Source: Vibrio sp. 10N.286.49.B1 (lineage in GTDB: Bacteria > Pseudomonadota > Gammaproteobacteria > Enterobacterales > Vibrionaceae). From it: 35,772 nt of DNA. The stretch is from NCBI RefSeq assembly GCF_002873335.1, contig NZ_MCUW01000040.1, positions 1 through 35,772 of the forward strand. Reading direction: 5' to 3'. This document shows, in pieces, positions 8,480 through 18,672 of the stretch (positions are counted from its first letter, which is position 1; each line of letters opens with the position of its first letter). Under the pieces are notes generated by a model. The model was not told the DNA's origin. It did no database searches and saw only the letters and a program-made list of their open reading frames with translations. The translations under genes were made by a program, and so were the position numbers.

Positions 8480-10945
8480 TTATTTCTTTTTAGCATTGCT
8501 GGTTTTAGCGCGCGGCTTTTTACTGCGGGCTTTGCCTGGCTTGCTTTTTGAACCCTTAGCGGGGGTTTTCTGTTCTTGACCATCTGGTCGCTTTGTTGGT
8601 TCGACGAGCGGACTCGCTTTACCTGAGCGTCTACTTTTGGCAACACCTTGCTTCTTCGCTTTCGCTTTGCTTTGCGCTTCTGCTACTCGCTTCTTCGCCG
8701 TTTTACCTTTGCCGCGTACTTTACGGTCTGTCCCCACTAATTCAAAGTCAATTTGCTTGTCGTTTAAATTTACCGCCAGTACTTTGACTTTGACCGCATC
8801 GCCCAAGCGATAAATTGCACCAAAACTTTCACCAATCAGCCTTTGACCAATTGGGTCGAATTGATAGTAATCGTTAGCTAAATTCGATATATGAACCAAG
8901 CCATCGATATGCAATTCTGTCAGACGAACAAAGAAACCAAAACCGGTGACGTTAGCAATCACACCGTCAAGCTCTTCGCCGACATGATCTTGCATATACT
9001 CACACTTCAACCAATCAGAGACATCACGGGTAGCATCATCAGCACGACGCTCAGTCATTGAACACTGTTCACCATAAAAATCCATATCATCAACGGAATA
9101 GTGATACCCACCGGTTGGTGTCCAACGGTCTTGGTTACGGCCCGCCTCTTTGGCAATAAGATACTTAATTGCACGATGCAGCAATAAATCAGGGTAGCGG
9201 CGAATTGGCGAGGTGAAATGCGCATAACGCTTTAACGCCAAACCAAAGTGACCGCCATTATCCGCGTTATAGACCGCTTGCTTCATTGAGCGTAGCAGCA
9301 TCGTCTGAATCAACTCTTTATCTTGTCGTTGCGCAATTTGCTTAATAAGATCGGCATAATCGGTTGGAGAAGGCTGTAAACCACCGGTCAGATTAAGCCC
9401 TAGCTCCCCTAAGAAATCACGAAACCCGGTCAGTCGCTCTTCACCTGGGGTTTCATGAACTCGGTACAAGGCGGCTTCTTTGGCTTTTTCTACTAATGAC
9501 GCTGAGGCGATGTTAGCCAAAATCATACATTCTTCGATGATCTTGTGGGCATCATTTCGAATTACCGGCTCAATACGGTCAATCTTTCTGTCGGCATTAA
9601 AGATAAATTTAGTTTCAACGGTTTCAAATTCAATCGCACCACGTTGATCACGAGCGGTTTTTAATACCTGATACATGCGGTGCAATTCTTCCAGGTGCGG
9701 AACCACTGCGTCATAGCGCTCTCTTAGTTCCGAATCACCCTCTAGAATATTACTCACCTTGTTATAGGTTAAACGCGCATGGGAGTTCATGACCGCTTCG
9801 TAATGCTTATAACCAGAGAGCTTACCCGTATCCGAGATAGTCATCTCACAAACCATACATAGGCGGTCAACTTGTGGGTTCAGCGAACAAAGTCCATTGG
9901 ATAGGACCTCGGGTAACATGGGCACCACCTGAGATGGGAAGTACACCGAGTTACCACGCTTAATCGCTTCTTTATCAAGCACAGAGTCGGTACGAACATA
10001 ATAGCTGACATCCGCTATCGCCACCCATAAGCGCCATCCGCCACTCTTTTTACGTTCACAATACACCGCATCATCAAAATCTCGAGCATCTTCCCCATCA
10101 ATAGTGACCAATGGGAGCTCACGAAGGTCAACTCGGCCTTCTTTTGCCTCTTCTGGGACAAACTCACCAAATTGCTTAACGTATTTATCGACTTCTTCTG
10201 GCCAAACATGGGGAATTTGATGGGCTCGAATAGCAATTTGAGTTTCCATACCTGGCGCCATATTTTCGCCTAGCACTTCAACCACTTGACCGGCCATTTT
10301 TCGAGATTTAGCGCCACGATCGGTGACTTCAATAACCACAACGTTCCCCATACGAGCACCATTTCGATGTTCGTTAGGAATCAAAATATCGTGACTAATA
10401 CGGGAGTCATCGGAGACGACATAGGCGTAGCCGTACTCTAAGAAAAAGCGACCAACAACATGATCTTTTCGCTCTTCCAATATACGAACTAATCGCCCTT
10501 CTTTTCGACCGCGCTTATCTTTGCCGGTCGGTTGAACAAGCACAAAATCCCCGTGCAAAAGCGTGCGCATTTGGTGGTGAGGCAACAACACATCTTGGTC
10601 TTTATTTAGACTACCTTCCGGTCTCACCCATCCATGACCATCTTTATGGCCAATCACTAAGCCTTTGATCATTTCCAGTTTATCGGGCAAGGCATAGCAC
10701 TGACGACGAGTAAAAACCAATTGCCCGTCTCGCTCCATTGCTCTCAGGCGACGACGCAACCCTTCATACTGCTCTTCACCAGACAAGCCTAACGATTCAA
10801 ACAGATCGTTACGGTTCATTGGGACATTGACACCTTTTAAGAAATCAACGATGAACTCTCTGCTTGGAACTGGGTTTTCGTAATTTTGGGATTCTCTTTC
10901 GGCAAAGGGATCGTCTACACGATTTTCGCTAGGCTTGTTCGACAT
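8480..10945 (-). CDS. rnr: Ribonuclease R
   Basis: RNase R is a processive 3'-to-5' exoribonuclease that degrades structured RNA and takes part in rRNA and tmRNA-linked decay. The 821 residues hold an N-terminal winged helix (about 25-95), two cold-shock-like OB folds (about 90-240) and the RNB catalytic domain. The metal-binding aspartates are in [12 protein letters not shown] (residues 281-292). An S1 domain follows (about 640-725), then a very basic Lys/Arg/Ala-rich tail (about 735-821), as in E. coli, where it binds RNA and affects stability. The start is ATG, 5 nt after a short hairpin that contains the likely ribosome site. The gene precedes rlmB and follows motX. Confidence 0.97.
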   Translation of the reverse strand: MSNKPSENRVDDPFAERESQNYENPVPSREFIVDFLKGVNVPMNRNDLFESLGLSGEEQYEGLRRRLRAMERDGQLVFTRRQCYALPDKLEMIKGLVIGHKDGHGWVRPEGSLNKDQDVLLPHHQMRTLLHGDFVLVQPTGKDKRGRKEGRLVRILEERKDHVVGRFFLEYGYAYVVSDDSRISHDILIPNEHRNGARMGNVVVIEVTDRGAKSRKMAGQVVEVLGENMAPGMETQIAIRAHQIPHVWPEEVDKYVKQFGEFVPEEAKEGRVDLRELPLVTIDGEDARDFDDAVYCERKKSGGWRLWVAIADVSYYVRTDSVLDKEAIKRGNSVYFPSQVVPMLPEVLSNGLCSLNPQVDRLCMVCEMTISDTGKLSGYKHYEAVMNSHARLTYNKVSNILEGDSELRERYDAVVPHLEELHRMYQVLKTARDQRGAIEFETVETKFIFNADRKIDRIEPVIRNDAHKIIEECMILANIASASLVEKAKEAALYRVHETPGEERLTGFRDFLGELGLNLTGGLQPSPTDYADLIKQIAQRQDKELIQTMLLRSMKQAVYNADNGGHFGLALKRYAHFTSPIRRYPDLLLHRAIKYLIAKEAGRNQDRWTPTGGYHYSVDDMDFYGEQCSMTERRADDATRDVSDWLKCEYMQDHVGEELDGVIANVTGFGFFVRLTELHIDGLVHISNLANDYYQFDPIGQRLIGESFGAIYRLGDAVKVKVLAVNLNDKQIDFELVGTDRKVRGKGKTAKKRVAEAQSKAKAKKQGVAKSRRSGKASPLVEPTKRPDGQEQKTPAKGSKSKPGKARSKKPRAKTSNAKKK

Positions 10946-10950
10946 AGTCT

Positions 10951-10984
10951 GACCTATTTTGAGGGGAGGTATAGGTCGATTATA
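10951..10984 (-). promoter_or_regulatory. rnr -10 element and 5' leader hairpin over the ribosome site
   Basis: On the minus strand a perfect -10 TATAAT is at 10979-10984, with no convincing -35. A transcript starting about 7 nt further on would begin with the inverted repeat GACCTAT (10971-10977) and ATAGGTC (10951-10957), separated by 13 nt rich in CCTCCCC. The right arm contains the only Shine-Dalgarno-like AGG, about 8 nt before the rnr ATG, so the hairpin would mask the ribosome site. The masking role is inferred. Confidence 0.5.
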
Positions 10985-11048
10985 ACTGACTGGGGGAATA
11001 AGCTACAGAAATCGTTTGTCATTCTACCGATGATAGCCACGAGACGCA

Positions 11049-11687
11049 TTACCAGAAATCATTGCGCCTCTTTGCACGAGCGATAATGTTTTGTGGCATA
11101 CGAGACTCCAACCCACGGCGTAGCATTGAGATACGTTTATGTTTTGAGTTATCCGGTGTGACTGAGTTGTATAACCAGCGATACGCATCCTCATAATCTC
11201 TAGGACTACCATAATCGCGCAATAACAACTCTGCCAACTGAATACGGGCATCAATATTGCCCATCGATGCCGCTTCACGAAAATAAGGAATCGCCCGTTC
11301 TTTATCTTCTTGAACAAATGTCCCTCTTGAGTAATACCGACCGAGTTGCTCTAAGGCGACAGGAAGGCCTTGATGTGCAGCATTCTCCATATAGTATAAG
11401 CCCAGCTCAACATCTTGAGGCACACACACACCCCACGCGAGCATATCGCCATATAAGAACTCATAGGCAGGCAAACTGATACGAGTTGCCCTCGCCATAA
11501 TGTCTTCTACAAGCTGGCAGTTATCCGCTTTAACTTGGGCAAGGTGACGGTTTTCTGCAATCAGCCCGATCAACTGATCTTCAGAGTAAATCGGAATCGG
11601 GGCACCAACATCTGCCGCTTGAGCCACCTTCAACGTGCCAAGAAACGACATACAAATCAACGCTGTTATTTTGTGTCGCCTCATCAC
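11049..11687 (-). CDS. motX: Sodium-driven polar flagellar motor protein MotX
   Basis: MotX forms the periplasmic T ring with MotY and is needed to hold the PomA/PomB sodium stator in Vibrio polar flagella. The 212 residues have a signal peptide ending about AQA (residue 24). Sel1-like helical repeats follow (LYYMENAAHQGLPVALEQLG; AIPYFREAASMGNIDARIQL). The C-terminus ends PQNIIARAKRRNDFW, as I recall it from Vibrio MotX. Cys57 and Cys88 may form the structural disulfide. The GTG at 11687 has AGAGG at good spacing; the adjacent ATG at 11684 would give the 211 residues reported for Vibrio MotX. A clear sigma-28 promoter lies upstream. Confidence 0.95.
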   Translation of the reverse strand: MMRRHKITALICMSFLGTLKVAQAADVGAPIPIYSEDQLIGLIAENRHLAQVKADNCQLVEDIMARATRISLPAYEFLYGDMLAWGVCVPQDVELGLYYMENAAHQGLPVALEQLGRYYSRGTFVQEDKERAIPYFREAASMGNIDARIQLAELLLRDYGSPRDYEDAYRWLYNSVTPDNSKHKRISMLRRGLESRMPQNIIARAKRRNDFW

Positions 11688-11748
11688 GATAGGGAACCTC
11701 TCATCACTTCAAACAAAATTGCGACCTCAGTAAGCCGCTATTGTCATT

Positions 11749-11775
11749 TTATCGGCAAACCTACGCTTCACTTTA
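11749..11775 (-). promoter_or_regulatory. Sigma-28 (FliA) flagellar promoter of motX
   Basis: On the minus strand TAAAG (11771-11775), a 14-bp gap and GCCGATAA (11749-11756) match the flagellar sigma-28 consensus exactly in sequence and spacing. It lies about 65 bp before the motX start, which places this isolated motX gene in the late flagellar regulon. Confidence 0.9.
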
Positions 11776-11882
11776 ATCTAAACAGAGAAAAAACGGCAAA
11801 ATTTTGCCACTTGCTGTTGAATGATACGCGAGCGTGTCAAAAAAATGGCAGAAGATCACACTTCTTATTGTTCTTTAGATAT

Positions 11883-11910
11883 AAAAAAACCAGCGCAAGC
11901 GCTGGTTTTT
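11883..11910 (-). terminator. Intrinsic terminator of purA
   Basis: An 11-bp stem AAAAACCAGCG/CGCTGGTTTTT (11885-11895 and 11900-11910) with loop CAAG. On the minus strand it is followed by a U-tract. It lies 21 bp after the purA stop and insulates motX from purA. Confidence 0.9.
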
Positions 11911-11931
11911 AACGTCTGTTCTAGCTTCGAA

Positions 11932-13302
<1,371 letters not shown>

Positions 13303-13397
13303 GTGCAGTCATTTTTTGGACATTAATACGTAACAAAGATCTAAATCCCTGTCTTTCTTATATAAAATCGGACTTAAGTTTGTTTATATTACGTCGC

Positions 13398-13594
13398 TTA
13401 AAACATCATCATTATGATGACTACCCCAGCGACAACTAGGCACCCGCCAACTCGTCTCAGTTGATTATCTGGTTGAGACATCAGTTGACCGATCATATTC
13501 CTCCACCCATTGGGAGCCAGCAACGGCCCTAGTCCTTCAAAAACTAATACCAACCCAATGGCGACCCAATGGCGACCCAAAACGATGTATACAT
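13398..13594 (-). pseudogene. yjeT: DUF2065 (YjeT-like) small membrane protein gene, frameshifted by an 11-bp tandem duplication
   Basis: The DUF2065/YjeT family consists of inner-membrane proteins of about 60 residues and unknown function. The native start is clearly the ATG at 13592-13594 behind CTGGAG. It reads MYTSFWVAIG and then passes into SPLGWY and a stop, because the unit CCCAATGGCGA is present twice (13554-13564, 13565-13575). With one copy the frame runs MYTSFWVAIGLVLVFEGLGP and on to VVAGVVIIMMMF, 61 residues. This aligns without gaps to E. coli YjeT, which has LVLVLEGLGP at the same positions. The intact frame can otherwise only be entered from an ATG at 13640, inside the hflC terminator, or from poor TTG codons. 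The location hflC-DUF2065-purA matches E. coli. It is either a broken gene or a switchable one. Confidence 0.8.
13554..13580. repeat. 11-bp tandem duplication inside DUF2065
   Basis: CCCAATGGCGA occurs at 13554-13564 and again at 13565-13575, followed by a partial third CCCAA (13576-13580). The short shared CCCAA would allow strand slippage to gain or lose one unit. Eleven bases is not a multiple of three, so each change alters the reading frame. Confidence 0.97.
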
Positions 13595-13608
13595 AATTTA
13601 CTCCAGAT

Positions 13609-13636
13609 AAAAAAAAGCCCGTCGTGACGGGCTTTT
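13609..13636 (-). terminator. Intrinsic terminator of hflC
   Basis: A stem AAAAGCCCGT/ACGGGCTTTT (13613-13622 and 13627-13636) with loop CGTG, followed on the minus strand by a run of eight U. It lies 70 bp after the hflC stop, and its U-tract ends only about 15 bp before the native DUF2065 start codon. Transcription of DUF2065 from the hfl operon would therefore require read-through. Confidence 0.88.
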
Positions 13637-13706
13637 CCATAGCAAGTTTTTAATTAAGCAAAGCTGATATTGCTTCGCTCAATCAAACTAAGCGTTATCG
13701 CTCCAG

Positions 13707-14687
13707 TTATTTAACTGCCGCACCGTTGGCGTCATTCATATAACGGAAGAAGTCACTCTTAGGATCAAGGACTAGGATATCACTCTTATCACTAAACGAT
13801 GTGCGATACGCCTCTAGTGAACGAATGAAACCATAGAACTCTGCATCCTTGCTGTAAGCGCTAGCATAAATACTTGCGGCTTCTGCATCTGCTTCACCAC
13901 GTGTGACACGTGCTGTTTTATCCGCTTCAGCCAGTACTGTTGCTACTTCAAGTTCTGCTTGAGCTCGAATAACTTCAGCCTTCTCACGACCTTGAGAACG
14001 GTGCTTACGAGCAACAGATTCACGTTCTGCTCTCATACGACGGTAAATAGACTCACTGATTTCATCAGGAAGGTTGATTTTCTTCATTCGGAAGTCAACC
14101 ACACGAACGCCAAGATCCTTCATCGCGCTTCCACGCGTATCTTTTAGTACGTTGTCCATAATAACGTCACGTTCACCATCGATTTCAAGTGCTTGCTTAG
14201 CCGCTTCAGTTGTCACTTCTTCGCTGTCTGCACTTTCTGGTAGAACATCTTTATTACGTGGGCCTGAAACGATTTGCTTGATTTCTCTCGCACCGATTTC
14301 AGAACGTAATACATCTGTTACTTTTCGCTCTAATAGCGCTTGAGCTGTCAGAGCATCACCGCCACCCGTTGCCAAGTAATATTGACGGAAATCTTCGATT
14401 CTCCACTTAACGTAGGTATCAATGATCACGTCTTTTTTCTCAGAGGTTACGAAACGGTCTCCACGACCATCCATCGTTTGGATACGTGCATCAAGCGTTT
14501 TTACACGGTCAAACAACGGCATCTTGAAATGTATGCCCGGCTCATAGATACGGGATACATTATTGTCATCACTTAACACTCGGCCAAATCGAATGACGAT
14601 GCCTCTTTCACCTTCAGGGATGACAAACAAAGACATCAGCATTAATGCCAACGCAACAACTAATACTGGTATCGCTAATTTACGCAT
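13707..14687 (-). CDS. hflC: HflC, SPFH-family subunit of the FtsH modulator complex
   Basis: HflC and HflK form a large membrane assembly with the ATP-dependent protease FtsH and modulate its access to membrane substrates. The 326 residues start with a signal-anchor helix (about 4-21, LAIPVLVVALALMLMSLFVI). An SPFH/band-7 domain follows (GERGIVIRFGRVL onward) and then a long charged helical region (about 215-275) that packs in the cage wall. The ATG is 2 bp after the hflK stop, and a terminator follows. Confidence 0.97.
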   Translation of the reverse strand: MRKLAIPVLVVALALMLMSLFVIPEGERGIVIRFGRVLSDDNNVSRIYEPGIHFKMPLFDRVKTLDARIQTMDGRGDRFVTSEKKDVIIDTYVKWRIEDFRQYYLATGGGDALTAQALLERKVTDVLRSEIGAREIKQIVSGPRNKDVLPESADSEEVTTEAAKQALEIDGERDVIMDNVLKDTRGSAMKDLGVRVVDFRMKKINLPDEISESIYRRMRAERESVARKHRSQGREKAEVIRAQAELEVATVLAEADKTARVTRGEADAEAASIYASAYSKDAEFYGFIRSLEAYRTSFSDKSDILVLDPKSDFFRYMNDANGAAVK

Positions 14688-14689
14688 TA

Positions 14690-15889
14690 TTAGTATCTCC
14701 CTTGACGTGAGTTCGAGTCGCGTGATGTCGTTGAGCTAGCTGGCGTATCTGTCGTTTTCGCATCTAATGGTATTTCATCGTATGCTGACGTCGACGTTGC
14801 TTTACGAGTCTTATTCGAAGACTCTTGACCTGCTAACTTATCAATAGGCAAGTACAGTAAGTTGCCGCTTGATTCAGAGTCAATAAGTACCTTAGATGTG
14901 TTGGAATAGACTTCTTCCATCGTATCTAAATAAAGTCGATTACGAGTAACTTCTGGCGCTGCTTGATACTCTGGTAATAGTTTTTCAAACTGAGCAACTT
15001 GACCCATTGCAGAGTTAATGATGCGCTCAGAATAACCTTGCGCTTCTTTCTTCAAACGCTCAGAACGACCGGTTGCTTTTGGAATAATTTCATTCCTGTA
15101 GGCTTCCGCTTCACGAATGAAACGCTCTTCATCTTCTCGTGCAGAGATAGCATCATCAAATGCATCTTGGACTTGCGTCGGCGGACGTGCCGACTGGAAG
15201 TTCACATCAACGATGCTTAAACCCATATCGTAGTTATCGATAATGTCGTTAAGCGTCTCTTGTGTACTTTGACGAATTTGCTGACGACCACTCGTTAGAA
15301 TGCTATCCATCAATGCATCACCGATAACTGCACGAAGTGCCGAATCAGTCGCTTGACTTAAACTGTCATCTGCATTTGTCACAACATACAAGTATTTGTA
15401 CGGGTCAGAGACGCGATACTGTACATCCATGCCAACGGTAACGACGTTTTCATCTTTGGTCAGCATCGTACCAGAGGCACGCAATGAGCGAATCGCTTGT
15501 ACGTTAACTGCTTGGTATTCATCAATAAAGCGAGGGCGCCAGTTTAGACCTGGATCTACGATACGATCGTATTTACCCAAACGAAGCACGACACCACGCT
15601 CGGCTTCACCAATGGTATAGAAACCAGAAGAGAACCAAATGACAACAGCAATTAATGCAATGACACCAAAGCCAATCGCACTACCGCCACCGCCTATTGA
15701 TGGGCCACCGCCACCTTTCTTGCCAAACTTACCACCAATCTTTTGACTTAGCTTATTGAAAACTTCGTCTAAGTCAGGCGGACCTTGATTACGATCACCG
15801 GACTTACGACCATCACGATTGTTATTACCCCAAGGGTCATTATCGCGGCCGTTGTTTCCATTATTATTACCAGGCTCATTCCACGCCAT
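14690..15889 (-). CDS. hflK: HflK, SPFH-family subunit of the FtsH modulator complex
   Basis: HflK is the partner of HflC in the membrane cage that encloses FtsH. The 399 residues begin with a cytoplasmic Asn/Gly-rich segment (MAWNEPGNNNGNNGRDNDPW). A glycine-rich linker and one membrane helix (about 71-91) follow, then an SPFH domain starting GEAERGVVLRLGKYD and a Ser/Thr-rich tail. The length fits the family (E. coli 419). It lies 45 bp downstream of hflX and is closely coupled to hflC. Confidence 0.97.
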   Translation of the reverse strand: MAWNEPGNNNGNNGRDNDPWGNNNRDGRKSGDRNQGPPDLDEVFNKLSQKIGGKFGKKGGGGPSIGGGGSAIGFGVIALIAVVIWFSSGFYTIGEAERGVVLRLGKYDRIVDPGLNWRPRFIDEYQAVNVQAIRSLRASGTMLTKDENVVTVGMDVQYRVSDPYKYLYVVTNADDSLSQATDSALRAVIGDALMDSILTSGRQQIRQSTQETLNDIIDNYDMGLSIVDVNFQSARPPTQVQDAFDDAISAREDEERFIREAEAYRNEIIPKATGRSERLKKEAQGYSERIINSAMGQVAQFEKLLPEYQAAPEVTRNRLYLDTMEEVYSNTSKVLIDSESSGNLLYLPIDKLAGQESSNKTRKATSTSAYDEIPLDAKTTDTPASSTTSRDSNSRQGRY

Positions 15890-15934
15890 TAGGAAGCTCC
15901 ATCATTAATTATGACGTTATACTGTAGCAGTCCT

Positions 15935-17224
15935 TTAAGTAACGATAAAGTCACTCAAAACTGCCCCTTCTCTCTTATCAAGTTTAGACCAATCTATTTG
16001 TTGCATCCGAATATCAATCAACAAGTTACCATCTGTATCATATTCTTCCCGTTGGATACATTTCATATTAAAAAATGTACTACGGATGCGACCTTGATAC
16101 TGTGGCGGAATTCTCAATTGATACTGAACCATTTGGCTTACTAAGCGCTCAGTCAGCGCTTCGAACAAGAGTTCAATTCCTTGCCCTTCCATGGCAGAAA
16201 CCCAAACGGTTCTTGGTTGCCCTTCGCCGTCTCGGTCTATCCGAGGACGCTGGCCTTCTAGATTGTCTATTTTATTCATCACGACTAGAGCAGGTATATC
16301 ACTAGCATCTATCTCTTCTAGCACGTCATGAACTGCTTGCATGTTCTCACGAAAACGGTCGTCACTTGCATCGACAACATGTAACAAAATGTCTGCTTCT
16401 TGCGTCTCTTGCAATGTTGCTTTAAATGCGGCAACCAAATCGTGTGGAAGATGACGAATGAATCCAACGGTATCAGCAAGAATTGCCGGACCGACATCTG
16501 CCAGCTCGATTTTTCTTAGTGTTGGATCCAACGTTGCGAATAACTGATCCGCCGCGTATACGCCAGCTTCAGTAATGCGGTTGAACAATGTCGACTTTCC
16601 TGCGTTGGTATAACCCACTAAAGAAATTGTCGGTATTTCTGCTCGGTTTCTAGCTCGTCTGCCTTGTTCACGCTGTTTTGCAACCTTCGTTAAACGACGT
16701 AAAATCGTTTTGATTCGGTCACGCAATAATCGTCGGTCAGTCTCTAATTGAGTCTCACCGGGACCACGTAAGCCAATACCACCCTTCTGCCTTTCAAGGT
16801 GCGTCCAACCACGAATCAATCGGGTTGAAATATGACGCAACTGTGCAAGCTCGACCTGTAACTTACCTTCGTGAGTACGGGCACGTTGAGCAAAAATATC
16901 GAGTATTAGACCTGTACGATCGAGCACTCGGCATTTACACAGACCTTCTAGGTTACGCTCTTGTGCTGGCGAAATAGCGTGGTTGAAAATCACCACATCA
17001 GCACCAGTCAGTTGTACAACTTGCGCAATTTCTTGGGCCTTACCTTCTCCAACGTAATACTTAGGGTGAGGGGACTGACGGCTACCTGTCACGACTTGTA
17101 ACGTGTTAACGCCAGCTGAAGACACAAGCATTTCACACTCGTTAAGATCTTCCCACTCACCTTCCTGCGTGAAGTTGATATGAACAAGGACAGCTTGCTC
17201 ACCCGATTCATAACGGTCAAACAA
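15935..17224 (-). CDS. hflX: Ribosome-associated GTPase HflX
   Basis: HflX is a GTPase that splits stalled 70S ribosomes, notably under heat stress. The 429 residues contain the N-terminal nucleotide-binding HflX domain (about 20-110; HPKYYVGEGKAQEI), a helical linker with GGIGLRGPGETQLETDRR, and a G domain. In the latter G1 GYTNAGKS is at 204-211, followed by DTVGFIRHLP and NKID. It lies 44 bp after hfq, as in E. coli, within the amiB-mutL-miaA-hfq-hflXKC superoperon. Confidence 0.97.
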   Translation of the reverse strand: MFDRYESGEQAVLVHINFTQEGEWEDLNECEMLVSSAGVNTLQVVTGSRQSPHPKYYVGEGKAQEIAQVVQLTGADVVIFNHAISPAQERNLEGLCKCRVLDRTGLILDIFAQRARTHEGKLQVELAQLRHISTRLIRGWTHLERQKGGIGLRGPGETQLETDRRLLRDRIKTILRRLTKVAKQREQGRRARNRAEIPTISLVGYTNAGKSTLFNRITEAGVYAADQLFATLDPTLRKIELADVGPAILADTVGFIRHLPHDLVAAFKATLQETQEADILLHVVDASDDRFRENMQAVHDVLEEIDASDIPALVVMNKIDNLEGQRPRIDRDGEGQPRTVWVSAMEGQGIELLFEALTERLVSQMVQYQLRIPPQYQGRIRSTFFNMKCIQREEYDTDGNLLIDIRMQQIDWSKLDKREGAVLSDFIVT

Positions 17225-17268
17225 GCGAGCAACTCCTTCTTGTGACTTTTATAACGCGAGTTAAAGTA

Positions 17269-17535
<267 letters not shown>

Positions 17536-17724
17536 TTATTTTCCTTATATTAATATTTTTTAGTTTTAATTATTTAGCTATTGGTGCACTACAAATTAGG
17601 TGCGGCCTTTGCATCTGAGCTAAACCAATGAAATACCCCTTAGTTTTATAATCATAGATCATCAATTCACTTTGAAAACAAAACTCAGTTCCTTTTTGGG
17701 TACAAATAAACAAAAGCGACCACA

Positions 17725-18672
17725 TTATACACAGTTAATGCCATCTGATGCTATGGCGTCTGTGAGAGTTTTCATTGAATTCTCAACGTGTTCGCTGTCC
17801 AGCCAAACAAGATCTTCCCAACTCCTTAACCAGGTAATCTGACGTTTAGCCAATTGACGAGTAGCACAGATTCCGCGAAAAATAGCGTCATCAAAACTAC
17901 AGTCTCCATCTAAATATTCCCACATCTGCCGATATCCGACACAACGAATAGACGGCAAATCAGAATGTAGATCTTCTCGAGCATATAGCGCTTTTACTTC
18001 TTCTTCAAAGCCTGCTTGTATCATTTTATCGAAACGTAGTTCAATTCGTTTATGTAACAAAGCACGATCTTTGGGCGCAACCGCAAATTGTTTTACCCTA
18101 AACGGTAAAGGCTCACCCTTCACTTCTGTTAGCTCTGTCAGTGACTTACCTGCAATCCGATAAACTTCTAGTGCTCGAGAAAGACGTTGGGGATCATTGG
18201 GGTGTATCCTCTCTGCTGAGACAGGATCTATCTCTCGAAGTTCATTATGAAGGGCTTGCCATCCCTTCTCAGTTGCTTCTTTTTCAATTTGTTTACGGAT
18301 ATCTGGGTTTGCTGCTGGCAATGGCGATAACCCTTGCAACAAGGCTTTGAAATAAAGCATTGTGCCCCCCACAAGCAGAGGAATCTTTCCTTCAGCATGG
18401 ATTCGAGCTATTTCTTGCAACGCGTCTCGACGAAAATCAGCGGCAGAATACGCCTCACTAGGATCAAGGATATCGATTAATCGATGCGGCGCCAGTGATA
18501 GCTCATTGGCATCAGGCTTGGCTGTACCAATATCCATACCTTTATAAATCAATGCAGAGTCCACGCTAATGATCTCAACGGGATACTGTTGACGAAGGCG
18601 TATAGCAAGTTCGGTCTTACCTGAGGCAGTAGGACCCATTAAAAATAAAACTAACGGTAATGTTTGGCTCAT
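17725..18672 (-). CDS. miaA: tRNA dimethylallyltransferase
   Basis: MiaA adds a dimethylallyl group to N6 of A37 in tRNAs that read codons beginning with U, the first step to ms2i6A. The 315 residues show the P-loop [10 protein letters not shown] near the N-terminus, [16 protein letters not shown], the [16 protein letters not shown] segment, and a basic region with RHxN-like features toward the C-terminus ([14 protein letters not shown]). The ATG overlaps the mutL stop by 4 bp (ATGA), so translation is probably coupled. Confidence 0.97.
   Translation of the reverse strand: MSQTLPLVLFLMGPTASGKTELAIRLRQQYPVEIISVDSALIYKGMDIGTAKPDANELSLAPHRLIDILDPSEAYSAADFRRDALQEIARIHAEGKIPLLVGGTMLYFKALLQGLSPLPAANPDIRKQIEKEATEKGWQALHNELREIDPVSAERIHPNDPQRLSRALEVYRIAGKSLTELTEVKGEPLPFRVKQFAVAPKDRALLHKRIELRFDKMIQAGFEEEVKALYAREDLHSDLPSIRCVGYRQMWEYLDGDCSFDDAIFRGICATRQLAKRQITWLRSWEDLVWLDSEHVENSMKTLTDAIASDGINCV

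Noticed and set aside
8458..8646. Small basic ORF overlapping the 3' end of rnr
   Set aside because: It is an out-of-frame reading of the Lys/Ala-rich rnr tail with no independent start signal.
13595..13640. N-terminal extension of DUF2065 from ATG 13640
   Set aside because: It translates through the hflC terminator stem and has no family similarity; it is an artefact of the frameshift.
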